From positions 34,154,501 to 34,218,500 of the forward strand of contig CM060923.1 of the NCBI GenBank assembly GCA_030737875.1: a DNA stretch of 64,000 nucleotides, in the 5' to 3' direction. This document shows, in pieces, positions 11,384 to 24,120 of this stretch. The translations under genes and the position numbers were made by a program. This DNA comes from Allium sativum. Taxonomy: Eukaryota > Streptophyta > Magnoliopsida > Asparagales > Amaryllidaceae. Under the pieces are notes generated by a model. It was not told the origin of the DNA, made no database searches, and saw only the letters and a list, made by a program, of their open reading frames with translations. Numbering within the stretch: the first letter of the stretch is position 1; each line of letters opens with the position of its first letter.

Positions 11384-12639
11384 TTTATAATATTTAATCA
11401 TTTAATTAATTCTGAAAAGCAACTTTTTATTTCGAACTCGAAAAGAGATCCACCGCCTGTCATCCCTAGCTACTTACCCCATTCCGAACACAATGGGACA
11501 TGTATCGCAAGCTGATTAGATCATTTCGATCAGTTTTCGTCAAATTTAAAATATAATTCTATATATTGATTTTGAACGCGCATTTCAATTTACCGGGGCC
11601 ACGTATGAACTCTAAAAATTCCCGAAAAATATTTTCTAGCTTCGTATCGACGATACGGTCCTAACAAAACAAATTTCATCAAATTTTGAGGCCGTTTGAA
11701 AAATGGCCATATTCCAGTCGATTAAAATCAACTAAAACTGTCAAAACACGTTTTCCTTTGCCACGCTCACATATTGAGTCAGAAAATTACAAATTTTGGA
11801 ATCTAGCAATAACTAGGCATCCCGGATCCAACAAAAGTGGTTTCGTCGAAAACCGAGGTCGTTTGCAAAATTTCCATTTTTAAGGGCTAGAATTCCATAG
11901 CGACTATTCTGAATTTTCAACTGGACATAACTTTTGATTCCCGCTATGAAATTTCAATTTTTCGAATTCGTTGGCAAGATATTCTCAATTAGATTCAAAT
12001 ATTTTTGGTTTTGCCAAAATCCGGTTTATTTTGCACCCGGTACATTCATTTGAATTTTGAAATCGAATTTTCGAACTACCGCGCCATTTCCAATTCCTTT
12101 TATAATTATAAATAAATATTTATACTCTAACGACAATGTATATAAATATATACGTCATATTTCTATTCAAAATAAATTTCTCATCGATATTATTTAAAAA
12201 ATTCATTTTAAATATTCAAAATTCACTAAAATTGCCAAAATAAAAATTTTAAATTGGCTCAGAATTTCCGGGTTGTTACGTAGATAGTCACATTTTTGAA
12301 GATTGCTATAAACAAAGATCAAAATAAATAGATAAAAATAAAGAATCAACTTACAAATAAATACATAAAGCTCTAAAGTTGGTCTGGCATATCAAGACGT
12401 AAAGATGTCATACTCAAAACATGACATGTTTGCAAAATTAGATAAACCTTTAAAAATCAATACAAGCATCATTTAATTACATGTCAAGTGGAGAAAAGGA
12501 AATTAAAAACAGTGCAAAAGGCATTCATTCATTTCGAATAGTATGTTTTATATTTTAATAATTTTTTGCATAATGCACATAAATTAATATTCGTTGAAAC
12601 TTTTACTCGTCATGGGTGCAAATCAATGTATGATAACAC

Positions 12640-12850
12640 TGAGTGGCCATATTTATAATGGGACTTGCTACTTCACCCGAAAGTTTTTTAATCAAAAATT
12701 GCGGATCTAATTTTGGACGGTTGTCATGCAATACAGCTGGCCATAAATTCAGGAGGGGTGGAAAATCCAACCGCAGGCATTCCTTTCTGCATAAAGTGAC
12801 TAACGCAAATCCGGGCCAACAAGCACTTCACATATATAATAAGAGAATGT
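12640..12850 (-). pseudogene. Frameshifted coding relic, unknown protein
   Basis: The minus frame gives a dense stretch ending ...QKGMPAVGFSTPPEFMASCIA then a stop. After a frame change, KLDPQFLIKKLSGEVASP follows. Base composition is more balanced than in the flanking AT-rich DNA, which suggests an old exon. A plus-strand frame of 69 codons (12,643-12,852) covers the same bases, and I cannot exclude that one. I do not recognise the family. Confidence 0.35.
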
Positions 12851-15199
12851 AGAGAATGCGAAGAATGGATCTATTCCTCTAAACTTCAAACCTTGAACCG
12901 ATTTCATTAAACTAAAAATAAAAAGAACTATTCTCTATAAATTAAAAAAACTTGTAAGTTCAAAAAATTGTGAACATAAATTTGGTAATTTGTGGATAAC
13001 ATAGGCTTCACTTTTCAGCTAATAGTCGGGATGAAAGATCAAAGATTAAGCAGTAAATAAAGCATTCAAGGTATGTCTCTATTAACTAAGAAGTCGCAAT
13101 ACACAAATGCACAAATAAATTCATATGGAAATCACACTAAACAAATTGAATATATTACATAATCAGAAAAACAATTTGAAATGAAACTTTGAAAATTTAA
13201 TTGGAGTCAAAGATGCAACTTATACCATGAAGTGACGAAATATATTATACGTATAGAAAGAATATAAATAACAGAAAACTTGGAAAATCGAATACAACTA
13301 ATTTCCAACATAGCTTCATAAAAATTATAATTGGAAAAAATTTGGGATTTTAAGCATGATAAGTTCTATGCTGATATAAGAGTTGCGTATAGAAGGGAAA
13401 AGGAGTGGTAGCAGCTATAGCAAACTATTTGGTAAACTGATATTGGTTCCGTATCAAAACTCAATTTCTATGAATACATGAATGCAAGAACATAAAGCCG
13501 CATAAATAATAAAATCAAAAGTGTGAACTATGAATGTGGTTAGTACTATGCAGACACGAAATGAACACCACAGAATATTCAAATCTATAAGTTTAAATAT
13601 CAAAATGATAGGTCCAACTTATTCAACATTCAAAGGATTACAAAAATGTCCACTTCCATTTATCATTAACATTTAAAATGCTAAAAATAAGACTCAACAA
13701 AATAGGAATGCTCTTTTTTTAAAGGTTGGATAACAAACATGAAAATTTATTGGAACTATGTCGTGTCTATTAATCCCAAAAACAAAGAGTTGAGAACCCA
13801 CATCAGAACATACAGTTGGAAGCATCCATGAGAACATAGACTTTAAATCTAAATAATGTTGCCACGCATTATAAATATGTAAATACGCATAAATGAAAAT
13901 TTAGTTTAATTTCCCAACATACTTCTATTAAGCCACAGTTATTTACACTGAAATACGCATAAACAAATCATAATTTCTCTGGCGACCTAATAAAAAAATT
14001 AACAGCAGAACATGTGATATGGATTCTTACAGATCAAACAAAGCAGTGCTAATATAGGCAATAAAAAAATTTAGATCCATAAGCAAAGAAATTTCAGCTG
14101 TTGCTTTTTATCAGTATAAAATATTATGTGTCAAGTCATTAACAAAGTCCTTAATATTATAGGACATGGCACTTTTATTAATAGTCATGCAAAGCCCTAT
14201 TATTACAAATATGATTTGAAACCAAAAGTAGCAGTAAAATATGTAGGGACAAAAACATGGAACCAGCAAAATTTAATACCCAAGAAACACTGAAAAAACT
14301 TACCTCCATTGCCTATTAATATTTCGAATATTCTCAATATTGTAATAGTTAAAAGTATGAAGGATTTCGCACGGAAAATATGAAAATATACTAAAAGCCC
14401 AGTCCTAAAATACTATTCAGTATACGGCAAAACCAATGTATAGAACATAAACACAGTACAATTAGCATTGTACAAACTACATTGTAAATAGTCAAGGAAA
14501 TAAGGGAATAAATTTTTGTTAGCAAACCTATAAGATAACGATTTAATAACCCAATTTAAAACAATCTTATTAGGTAAAATTCAAATGCATTAAAACATAC
14601 CTAATATAAAAGGGGGGAAATATTATTGTTTCCTAAAATGTTTTTAATGGTAAGTAACAGTTCTAGGCATGAGGCACAAAAATACCATGCAAGCTGCCCA
14701 ATAAAAAGTATACTAAGCATTTTGATGTTTTCATCTTCTTGTCATAGAATACAAAACAACCAAATAACAACAATTTAGATTTCATTCTAAGAAAAGGACG
14801 AAGATATGGCGAGAGGATAAGTTGTAAATACAGCAGTGAAATCCAAAATCAAAAATTTGCTTCATGTCTAGATTTAACAGTAAATCATCTTTTGCATAAA
14901 TGAAAAAGGACGAAACTCACATCTTGCAGCATAGTATGTGAATAAAATTATTACATAGGTTTTTTTTATTGTTGAAATACCAGAGCGCTTATAAATGATA
15001 ATATGAATAATTTGTTTGTGATTAATTGGTTGATGTCTGAACTATGCATGATTTTTGCAAAAGATAATAAGTTGTAGGAAAACTACATGCTCATCATGCA
15101 TTAGTATTGAAACTGTTATGTGGGTTACTTATTACCTCTTGTATTTTCTAGATTTTTAAATCAATACAAATATTACTATGTTGATTAGATGTGGATTTT

Positions 15200-17760
15200 A
15201 GATCCATGGAAAATAAATATTTATTTCCTCGTGTGAAGCTGCAGACTGGAGTAAAAATCAAATATATTCATGTGAAATGAAATAAGTTTGTGGGACAAAT
15301 AATACAAACCATATACAGTTGAATACTTGATAGCAGCAACAAAGGAAAATACACATTGACCAAGTAACAAAACTTTGAATTATCGATCCTATTATAAATT
15401 TTAGGAGAAAAGTTATTTATTATACAAAGTGACAAAGACAGACCGCTAAATTAAAATGCCAAAGCAAAAACTTAAAACCTTAAGGGCATGACCTAAGTTA
15501 TTCAAATAAGATAACATTGATAAAATAAAATGTATATGAAAGCTTTTATGAACAATGGGCTTAAAAGCACAAGAGCAATTTCTCTTTTAAAACAAAGAAC
15601 GCCAAGTATGCTATGCATGCAATATGAAAATTTAATATCCATCTAACTTGTTAAAAGAAAAAATGTTGTACTCATAGAAGAAAGAATTCATGATTTCTAG
15701 TAGAAGACAGAGAAAGAGCATTAAACTGTAGAAAATAATAAGAAGAATTATTATAGAAGAGATTAAAGTTCAGAACTGAAAGTTATAGTCAAAGCCTTTA
15801 AATTGAGTCAAAATTGTATATTTACAGGTTAGTGTATTTGTATAAGATATATCAAACTTCTGAATACACTTAAACGGTACAATACCTTTAAATAAAACAA
15901 AACTATTACTATAAATCTATATGAACTTCTTAGTATGTATGCGCAACACACATGATAACGTAGCATATGCACAGTTATTTTTCCTGTGAAAATAGGAAAG
16001 TTAAAAAAGGAGAGTGCATGTGGTTCATACAGTATGTAGTTTGACAAATATGTAGCATATGTTTTAACCTTCATGTGGAGCTTCAAATCCAATTAAACAA
16101 AAACAAAGAATGAAAAACGATAAAGAAATCATATATCTAGCATATATGCTTTAACCTTCCTGTAAAAATATAAATCAATTATACACTAAAATGTGAAGAA
16201 ATGTATTCAACATTTGGTTCATACAATACGTAATTTGACAAATATCTGGCATATGTTTTAACCTTCATGTGGAGCTTCAAATCCGATTAAACAAAAACAC
16301 ATAAAAAGAATTAAAACCAATTAAAAAAATCGAAACATGTGAGTAAATAATTATTTTATAAAAATATAAATCGTTTACATATTTATTAAACTAAGTGGTA
16401 TGATCTACAACAGGGAACATGAAATAACTTTCAACTCAGCTTATGATTAATGTAACAACCCGAGCTAAAGTATGAAATAATGTTTATAATAGAGAAGAAA
16501 AGTACACTCCACATTTTATAAATAATACCTTCTTTCTTGTAGAAATAACTGATAGTTACTTATGTAACTGCATTTTATAAGGAGTGAACGTTATAAAACA
16601 ACCACTTTATATCCACAAATAAATAAACAAATATTTAATATCTTTGTCAAGACCGTTGAAGTTAAAATTCCAAGAATCAAGTGAAATGAAGTAAGATGTT
16701 TTTATAGCACAAATTGTATAGTTCAAGAGCACAAAAAAAAAGGAAAATATACATTGATCAAAAAACAAACATTGAATTAGTTCATATCATGTATTTCAAA
16801 AGAAAAGTTGTTTATTATGCAAAATAACAACAGCTTGAGATAAACTGGTAGATGAAAATGCCAAATCAAAAATTTAAAAACTTAAGGACATGACCTATGT
16901 TAGTCAAAGTAGATATAATATTGACAACAGAAAACATATATGGAAGCTTATGAACTTAAGTACATCACAACTCATTTTTTGAAATAGATGATCACCAAAT
17001 AAATAATTCAGTTGAATGAACACTGTTATTCATTCAACATGTTGAAGGAAAATAAAAGCAGTAGTCACAAAGTAAAAATTCATAATTTCCAGTATAAAAT
17101 AGAGGAAGAGCCTAGTACCGTAGGAATTTATAAATTGAATTATCATAGAAGAGATTAAAATACAGAGTTAAAACTAATAATTAAAGCCAATATATACATA
17201 TATTTATATTGGAATCATACATCAACAGCTTAGCGTATTTGTTAAAAATATGTTAAACTTCACATTTATTGATAAAATAATTTTCCATAAAAACAAAAAT
17301 TATTACTATAAATCGGCATGCACTTCTTGGTCTATACACGCACACGATAATGTAGCAAATGCTTAATCTTCCAATGAAAACAGAAAAGATAAATAAGAGA
17401 AGCACACTTCATATGACACGTAAGTGAACTAATATTTAACTTCACATGGAATTCAAAACTGGATTACGTAATAGGGCATAAAAAGAATGAATAAAAGACA
17501 AAACATGTGAGAAATAATTATTTTGCAAAAATGTAAATCGGTTTATATATTAATTAGACCAAACGGCACGATCTGAAGCAGGGAACATGAAAAATTACTT
17601 TCAACTTAACTTATGGTCAATGTACCTTAAGTTAGAATATATGAAATTATATATGCAATAGAAAATAAATGTATACCCTACATTTTATTCACAGTATTTA
17701 CTATGCCTTTAGAAATCACCAACAATTACTCATGTCTCTGATGTTGATGAAGAGTTAACC
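15200..17760. repeat. Diverged tandem duplication, ~1.2-1.4 kb
   Basis: About 15,200-16,600 and 16,600-17,760 share the same order of motifs. Examples are 'aggaaaatacacattgacc' / 'aggaaaatatacattgatc', 'aaatgccaaagcaaaaac' / 'aaatgccaaatcaaaaat', 'gcatgacct' / 'acatgacct' and 'cagggaacatgaaa' in both. Inside the first copy, a ~75-bp piece ('catatgttttaaccttcatg' and flanks) is itself duplicated at 16,015-16,090 and 16,212-16,287. Confidence 0.75.
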
Positions 17761-18665
17761 ATGTAAAATATCAAATTAACCAAAGTTCGTAAAATAAAAA
17801 GTTCGTGAGCATTTATCTTATTTATACACAGTGAAACCAAAAATAAACAAAACAACAGCTAAAAGAACCAAGGTTTCAATTATTAAGGATAGGAGAACGA
17901 AGCACTCATGTTTAAAAAAATCTTTTGTGCGCAAAAAATAAGAAAACCAACATCATCCCACAACTACTGCCAATTCTTAAGCCACTGGAGGATTTTTCAA
18001 AATGGTCATGTCTATGCCACTTGTATAATCGTATTCCACCGAGAAAAGGTTCAACCACAGCTTAAAATAAATTAAGGAATTTAAAGGATAAACTTAGTGT
18101 AAGATAGAACATGATGAATCAATCACTGTAAAAGCAAGTTAAAAAACAATAAAGTAGAATATAGTTCATAATATATCACGCTTTGTTGGAAATGAACATG
18201 GTTGCATAACTGTACTTGATCCACCACCTTGTTCTTGGAATCAGTGCAGAAAATCCAGGAAGAATCAAGTTTGGTAATGCATAACAGACCCAATCATATA
18301 AAGTTACAAAAAGGAATTTTTTACTTGAACGCAAAAAAGCGAAGAGCGCTATCGACTGAATGAACAAATCACCACCTTAAATCATTCTAAGAAAGTGGAA
18401 GATAGCTGGCGATAAAAGAACCATCGCGAAAGTATTAGAGCCAGCGAGTATAATGGGAGTAATGATAACCAGAGTAATCTTAAAGCGATGATTGGTTTGC
18501 TTCTTAAATTTGACTCGGCATGGTAATTTGATGTAGCCCCAACCTGAAATTAGGGTTAGATGAAAGGTGAACGTAAGAAGAAATTAGAAACAGAAAACAT
18601 TATTAAAATCAAAATCGCGAGTTAATAAATTTCTAAAATTAGGGATAGCCTCAGTAATAACTAAC

Positions 18666-18990
18666 CTGACTATCGATTTGGGGCCATGGATTCTGATCAG
18701 CAAAAAAGAAAGCCGAAGTGGAGCATCCGGGAAAAATATCAGTAAATAATTAAAGAGGAGAAGAATGGACCACGAAAATAAAAGGAACCTGCGACTGCTC
18801 ATTTCACAAAATTCAAAGGAGAAGCAAATACGGTTGGTAGTAGATCGACCAGAGACGCAGAGGCGAAAAGGCCAACGATGTTGCCAAGTGGAGATGCTAA
18901 CGACGATGAGGAAAGCATGAATTGGAAAAAACATGAATAGCCAGGATTTTTTGAGTGAGGAAAAGAAGTGGCAGAGTTGCCTACGGGTGG
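18666..18990 (-). other. Candidate first exon of the 12.3-19.0 kb unit
   Basis: It lies about 30 nt downstream of a TATA box and ends at a plausible donor (AGTCAG|GTTAGT, intron from 18,665). An acceptor TTTCAG|GTTGGGG follows at 18,544-18,546. A minus frame starting at 18,934 is open across the exon but meets a stop about a dozen codons into the next exon. A second, 39-codon frame also starts inside. Most likely 5' UTR or non-coding. Confidence 0.35.
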
Positions 18991-19018
18991 GAAGATAATT
19001 AAAAGGCGATGGTTGAGT

Positions 19019-19026
19019 TTTATATA
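19019..19026 (-). promoter_or_regulatory. TATA box, minus strand
   Basis: The minus strand reads CTTATATAAAAC, correctly spaced from the CT-rich start of the candidate exon. Confidence 0.45.
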
Positions 19027-19056
19027 AGCGAGAATGCTAGTGATGCTCCGAAGCCG

Positions 19057-19593
19057 GACTCACTAATTATAATATAGTATAGATATATTATATATATTTC
19101 GTCAATTTCCATTTAAAACGTATTTTATAAATTCATTTTAAAACGATTCCAACTTCATTTTCAATTTTGAATCAAAATTGAATATTCTATATCTTTATCA
19201 TATTAAAATGATAATACTTTCAAAATATTAAATTTTGAAATCACTTCTTTTCGATATTCATTAGAAAATGAATAAAATTGATCGACAAACCCGTTTGGGT
19301 TAAAATGGCGTTTTCTACTTAAATCGGCTTTATATTTTTATATCCATCCAAAATCGGACTTCGAAATCATGATTTTATTCTTTACTACATATTATTTTAA
19401 AATATTCGTTATTTTTAAATATTCTTAATTTTTAAATATTCCTTATTTAAAATATTCTTTATTTGAAAATGTTCTTTATATTAAAATGATCTTTTACATC
19501 GAAATGTTCTTTTTCATATAAATGGTCTTTTATATATAAAAGTTTCTTTTGCATTAAAATGTATTCTTTACATTAAAATGTATTCTTTACATT
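19057..19593 (-). repeat. LTR C, piece 1 of 4
   Basis: Homologous to E1 LTR from about 2,850 onward (the 'atatatttcgtc' start and the AAAACG/CGTATTTTATAA motifs), then a run of short 'attctttacatt'-type repeats. The left edge lies in a (TA)-rich stretch where C is truncated or joined to unrelated DNA. The right edge is the ACATT target of E2. Confidence 0.75.
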
Positions 19594-19984
19594 TGTAAAG
19601 ACCCGCAAATTCCCATCCTTTGAATCGGCCATAAACCACACAGGTCTGACCCAAAAGGTGAAAATCTACGAATACTTTAACTTTGGGCATACAACACATC
19701 AGAACAAAAACACAGACTTTTATAACATCAATAATAAATGTTACATCAGAGTACAGAATATATCAGAGTACATCGATAAATAATACAGCGGAAGAAACAT
19801 TTAAATTAAATTAAATACATTGCAGCGGAATTAATCTCAGCGGAAGGCCATCAATATTCTGGACCCGGCTTCAGACTTCAATCCAGGATCCTGCTTAACT
19901 ATATCTGCAAAAAGCTACTCGACTGCCCGTGTGGAAAGAGGGCACCCGAGTTTGCAAAGTGAAAAAAACTACAGGTCAGTCGTG

Positions 19985-20000
19985 GGACTGGTGTGAGAAT
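19985..20000 (-). other. Predicted 3' splice site, E2 left LTR
   Basis: The minus strand reads AATTCTCACACCAG before TCCCACGACTGACC, matching the E1 and D acceptors. The right LTR copy is at 27,119-27,134. Confidence 0.4.
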
Positions 20001-20129
20001 TCTATACTTAACTTAACTAAATAGTAGGCTAATCACAGGACCACGCCGCTAACGCGGAACATGTTTACTCCATTGGATTGCCAGTGCATAATTAAAGTAA
20101 ATCGTCAAATATCGCAATGCTTTTTAGAA

Positions 20130-21190
20130 AAATGAAACCATTATAAGACCCAGGTCCCATCACACAATGCAACGCACACCATAGGATAGGGTTTTACCTT
20201 ATAATGGTCAAAAGATGCTTGATACGTATAAACGATATTATTATAGTGTGTGTATATATATATGTAAAACATTCAAATATAATATCAATCCTAGACGGCA
20301 TAGGTACCATATACTATGTCGCCGTACTAGTTCTACAATCAAAACCGCAAGGGCGTATTGGGAATTGGGTTTCCATCATGAGTCGAGGCTAGAGGCAAGC
20401 TCCTCTCCGATTCGAGACACTCTAGCAAATGCCTCAGGATCCCCCGCAGTGAACCCTTGGATGCGGTAGGGCCGGTCCCCGCCTATCGACAGTGGATTGG
20501 TTATGCCTGAACACACGTTTCCCGGTCCCTTTGGACCTATAGTATGACCACCAACGGCCTATAAAAAAACGAGGCGCCTCAAAATCCATCATCCACATAA
20601 GTAAAATGTCAGGGCTGGTAGGTCACTGACACCACTCTAGCTAGAAAGAAACGTGTGCACTCCCTACGGTCCATATCCCGTTTTTGACTCATACCGGGGT
20701 GTGAGGCTCGCGAAGTCACGATATACACAAAGCTATGCCTAAACAGACTATGCTTTGATCATCATCCACAAGGCCTGCTTTTCAACAAAGCCTTGATCAT
20801 TGCATCTTAGCATGCCACATCATCACTCCATATCACACTACCAATCATTTGCCGAAATATATGAACGGGTGTTAAGCAAAAGAATAAATTCTCCGCCACC
20901 AAACATCCATACATTCGACAGAAGATTAATAACATGATATATAATGGAGTACGATGTCAGACACACGATCCATTTATAAGCTTATGCTCTGGGTCTGAGC
21001 GAAAGCCAAACCCGTACAAATCAACACTACATCCGGGCAACTCCTACTATTACTTTATCATGGTAGCGAGCCATTCTAATGCAACAGTCATCATCGTCCA
21101 TTCGATGTGGAGATTTGACGGTCTTCTATCGCCGTCTTCCAATCTTGGATTATTAACGTCGTTTAATTATTTGGAATGAGATGAACTCGG
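20130..21190 (-). other. E2 copy of the cross-family conserved block
   Basis: Diverged homologue of 1-1,200, with 'ataagacccaggtccc', the near-inverted repeat GGCATAG/CTATGTCGCC, 'ctctagctagaaagaaacg' and 'ggtgtgaggctcgcgaa'. Open plus-strand frames here are not kept in E1. Confidence 0.6.
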
Positions 21191-21689
21191 GCTTTCCAAA
21201 TAATCCTCGTATATATACATATATATATATTTAAAATCTTTCTTACACATTAATAATTATTTTTATTAAAGATTCATTCCTATTTTAATTATATAAAATA
21301 ATTAAATTTTTATAAAATGACGCCTTAAGTCCATGGGCGACTATGGCGCTGCATTCAACCAATTTTGATTTTTACATTTCTCAGAATCTAACCGTTGGGT
21401 CATAATGTAATATATATCATTGGAAAGATTTTTCCAAGTTGGTCCTAACGGTTTCAGTTTCGGGAAAATCCGACGGTCGGATCTTCTTGTATAGTCATTT
21501 AAAAGTACGATTTCAAAACGCGAACGACCGCGCTTGATTCGTTTAATTTTATATATATATATAAATATATATACAAATAATTCGTTTAATTTATCGTTCT
21601 TACATACATCTCCCCTTTTCCTTTATTCCTTTTCTTTTTTTTTCCACTTCTTAATCTTACATGAAAAAGGTAATTTATAATTAGACGGT

Positions 21690-23200
21690 GAATTATTCCC
21701 TTTTATTTTATTTTTATTTTTAAAATCTTTATAATTTACATTAAAACGTAAATTATAATTCATCGCTCTATTTATTCCATTTCATCTTTCAATTATATTA
21801 TGATTCCATTTACATATATAAAATACTCATTCTCTTTCTAAATGCATTCTCAATCTCAATTACATCCAAAATGTAATTTTATTTTACGATGACATTTCCA
21901 TTCTATTCACATTATAAATAATGTACATGTCCTACGATGAAAAATTCTCTTTTAATATGCATTAAAAATAATGTATTTTTATCCTACGGTATGTTTTTCT
22001 TTTTATTAACATTGAAAATAATGTTACCTTAACATACAATGCATTTTCTATTTTTATTAACATTGAAAATAATGTTAATTTTTCTATCTTTACATTACGC
22101 ATAAAAATGTATATTTTGATACATCGCAAATTCCTACTTTATATTTACAAAATAAAGAGTAAACCTTGTCATGCGGTGAATTCCTACCTTATTTTACAAA
22201 TAAAAAGTAAATCATATCATACAGTGAAAATGCCAACTTACTTTTACCAATAAAAGTGTACGTCTTATCATGTGGTGAAAATACTCTAATATTAACATTA
22301 TAAATAAATGTTAATGCCAATTTCTCTTACAATGTAAATTTCTCTTTTTATACATACATTAATAAAAGTGTGTTAATACATACTGTGCAATCTTCTTTTT
22401 AATCAATATCAAAAATAATGTTAAACAATCTTTTCTTTTTATATAACATTAAAATAATGTTAATAAATCATATGGTCCATTCTCTTTTAATATTTACATT
22501 AGAATAATGTAAATCAATCTTTCCTTTTCATATACATTTATAAATAATGTACATTTTTCTTACGAGGTAAATTATCTTTTGTTTAACATTATAAATAATG
22601 TTAATCTTACATACGGTTCAATTCCTTTTTATTAACATTAAAAATAATGTTAAATTTACATACGGTTCAATTTCTTTTTCTTTTATTTACATGTATACTG
22701 TAAATGTCTTTTATTCTTTTCTCTTTACACTAAAAATGTAAATTCTCTTTTTATTTTTCATTTGCATAGAAAATGTAAATGTTTCTTTTTATTTTACATT
22801 TACATAAAAATGTAAATGTTTTTCTTTATTCTCTTTTTACATAAGAAAATGTACATATTGCTTTTATTTCCTTTACATTAGAAAATAATGTTACTTTTCT
22901 TATTTCCTATACATTAGGAATAATGTTTCTTTTTCTTATTTTCTTTACATTAGAAAATAATGTAACTTTTTCTTATTTTCTTTACATTAGAAAATATACA
23001 TATTTTATTCTTTTTCTTTTATTTTACATTAGAAAATGTTAATGTATTTTTTTCTTTTTCTTTTTAACAAAGAAAATGTTTGAAATTATTTTTCTTTTAA
23101 CAAAGAAAATGTTAATGTCTTTTTCTTTTTAACAAAGAAAATGTTTATGTCTTATTCTTTTTAACAAAGAAAATTTTTGAAAAGTCAATCTATATTTCTA
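21690..23200. repeat. Long hairpin array, ACATT/AATGT type (E2 left LTR)
   Basis: Dozens of 25-60-bp units, each built on an inverted repeat with an AAAAT-like loop. Examples: TAACATT 22,007-22,013 with AATGTTA 22,020-22,026; TTAACATT 22,057-22,064 with AATGTTAA 22,071-22,078. Later units drift to TTTACAT/ATGTAAA and then AACA/TGTT. The right LTR carries it at 28,830-30,305. Confidence 0.9.
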
Positions 23201-23779
23201 TGTAATATTTGCATTGTAAAATGCAAATAAAAAGGGGAATTTCATTTCTAATATAGACGTCTTTTCTAGTGCAAACATTTCTAATCTGAATATAATTTCT
23301 AATGCACATGTTTGATTCATTTCAACTATATAATATGACACTAGTATTGGGTGTCACTACAACCATATTAACACAACCATATAGATTAACGCCACAGTGA
23401 TTTTTTTTTTTTGGGTGTCGCTATAATCATATTAACCCAACTAGATAAATTAACATAACAGTGGAATTTTGGGGGGGTCACTACACCCATATAAACACAA
23501 CGATGAAATATGTGATACAATACTCAAATTATCGCTACGGTGGTTTTTGGTGTCATAATATCCAAATTAACACGACGGTGTAAATTGTGTCATCACACTA
23601 TTTTAACACAAGTACAATTGGGTGTAGTTCTGATGAGTCACAATAAAGGTCCCAACTTCACTTTTATTTGTAAATGAAAATGGATATTTAAACTCACATT
23701 TTATATTATACATAAAAGTAAAGGTTAAACTTGCATTCCATTATGTTCACCAAAACCAAAATAAAAATTAGTATTTTGA

Positions 23780-24120
23780 TTTGTGCATAAGATAAACATT
23801 TTCTTTTATTTTAGTAAGCAAAATAAAGATAAAAATTGTCCTTTAATTTATGACCATAAAAATTGTTCTTTTTATCTTGTTGACAAAACCAACATAAAAA
23901 TTGGTCTTTTTATTATGTTAACAAAAATAAACATAAACATTGGTCTTAACAGAAGCAACATAAAAATTGGTCATTTTATTTTGTTAACAAAAGAAACATA
24001 AGATTTAGTCTTTTTATTTTGTTAACAAAAGAAACATAAAATTTAGTCTTTTTACTTTGTCAACAAAAACTATGTTAAAATTGTCCTTTTTATTTTAACA
24101 ACAAAATTAAATGTTAAACT
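23780..24120. repeat. Second hairpin/direct repeat array (E2 left LTR)
   Basis: Units of about 45 bp of the type ACCAA-cataaaaa-TTGGT followed by 'ctttttattttgttaacaaa'. Counterpart at 30,910-31,255. Confidence 0.8.

Larger units (their letters stand above)
1..12280 (-). mobile_element. Element E1: non-autonomous LTR retrotransposon, partial at left
   Basis: Sequence 1-5,721 is repeated at 7,246-12,280, with a 1.05-kb middle that carries the reverse complement of a PBS at 6,761-6,772 and of a PPT at 5,723-5,734, so the element reads on the minus strand. The LTR ends are TG...CA-like (TGAGATAACCC on the left, GTTACG on the far right, GTTACA at the inner end). About 470 bp of the left LTR lies outside the window, so the target-site duplication cannot be checked. 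No reverse transcriptase, integrase, protease or gag reading frame is visible. By family knowledge this is a Ty3/gypsy derivative of the LARD kind that would need enzymes from another element. Confidence 0.9.
6774..12280 (-). repeat. E1 5' LTR (right copy)
   Basis: Complete copy of 5,507 bp, shorter than its partner because 654 bp (736-1,389 of the left LTR) are missing at the junction near 7,980. It has the same internal order as the left copy. The outermost base is G (GTTACG) instead of A. Host sequence begins at 12,281. Confidence 0.92.
12281..19056 (-). other. Single-copy region, probable decayed minus-strand transcription unit
   Basis: It does not match any other part of the window. The plus strand is strikingly A-rich over T throughout, so the minus strand is T-rich, as plant introns and UTRs usually are in the sense direction. 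A minus-strand TATA box and exon-like start lie at its right edge (18,666-19,026), a frameshifted coding relic near its left edge (12,640-12,850), and a diverged tandem duplication in between. No product can be named. It could be a non-coding RNA gene or the wreck of a protein gene. Confidence 0.4.

Noticed and set aside
10883..11401. 172-codon minus-strand reading frame rich in proline and serine
   Set aside because: It crosses the TATA box, leader and splice donor, and the homologous left LTR is frameshifted. The open frame follows from GC-rich composition.
12281..12290. Target-site duplication for E1
   Set aside because: The left end of E1 is outside the window, so no duplication can be tested.
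16452..16466. TGTAACAACCCGAGC, which looks like an LTR start
   Set aside because: It aligns with ordinary sequence in the second copy of the local tandem duplication (near 17,620), there is no matching LTR end, PBS or PPT.
21690..23200. Regular short palindromic repeats resembling a CRISPR array
   Set aside because: Unit length and sequence drift continuously, spacers are not unique and equal in length, it is duplicated in both LTRs, and the genome is a plant's.
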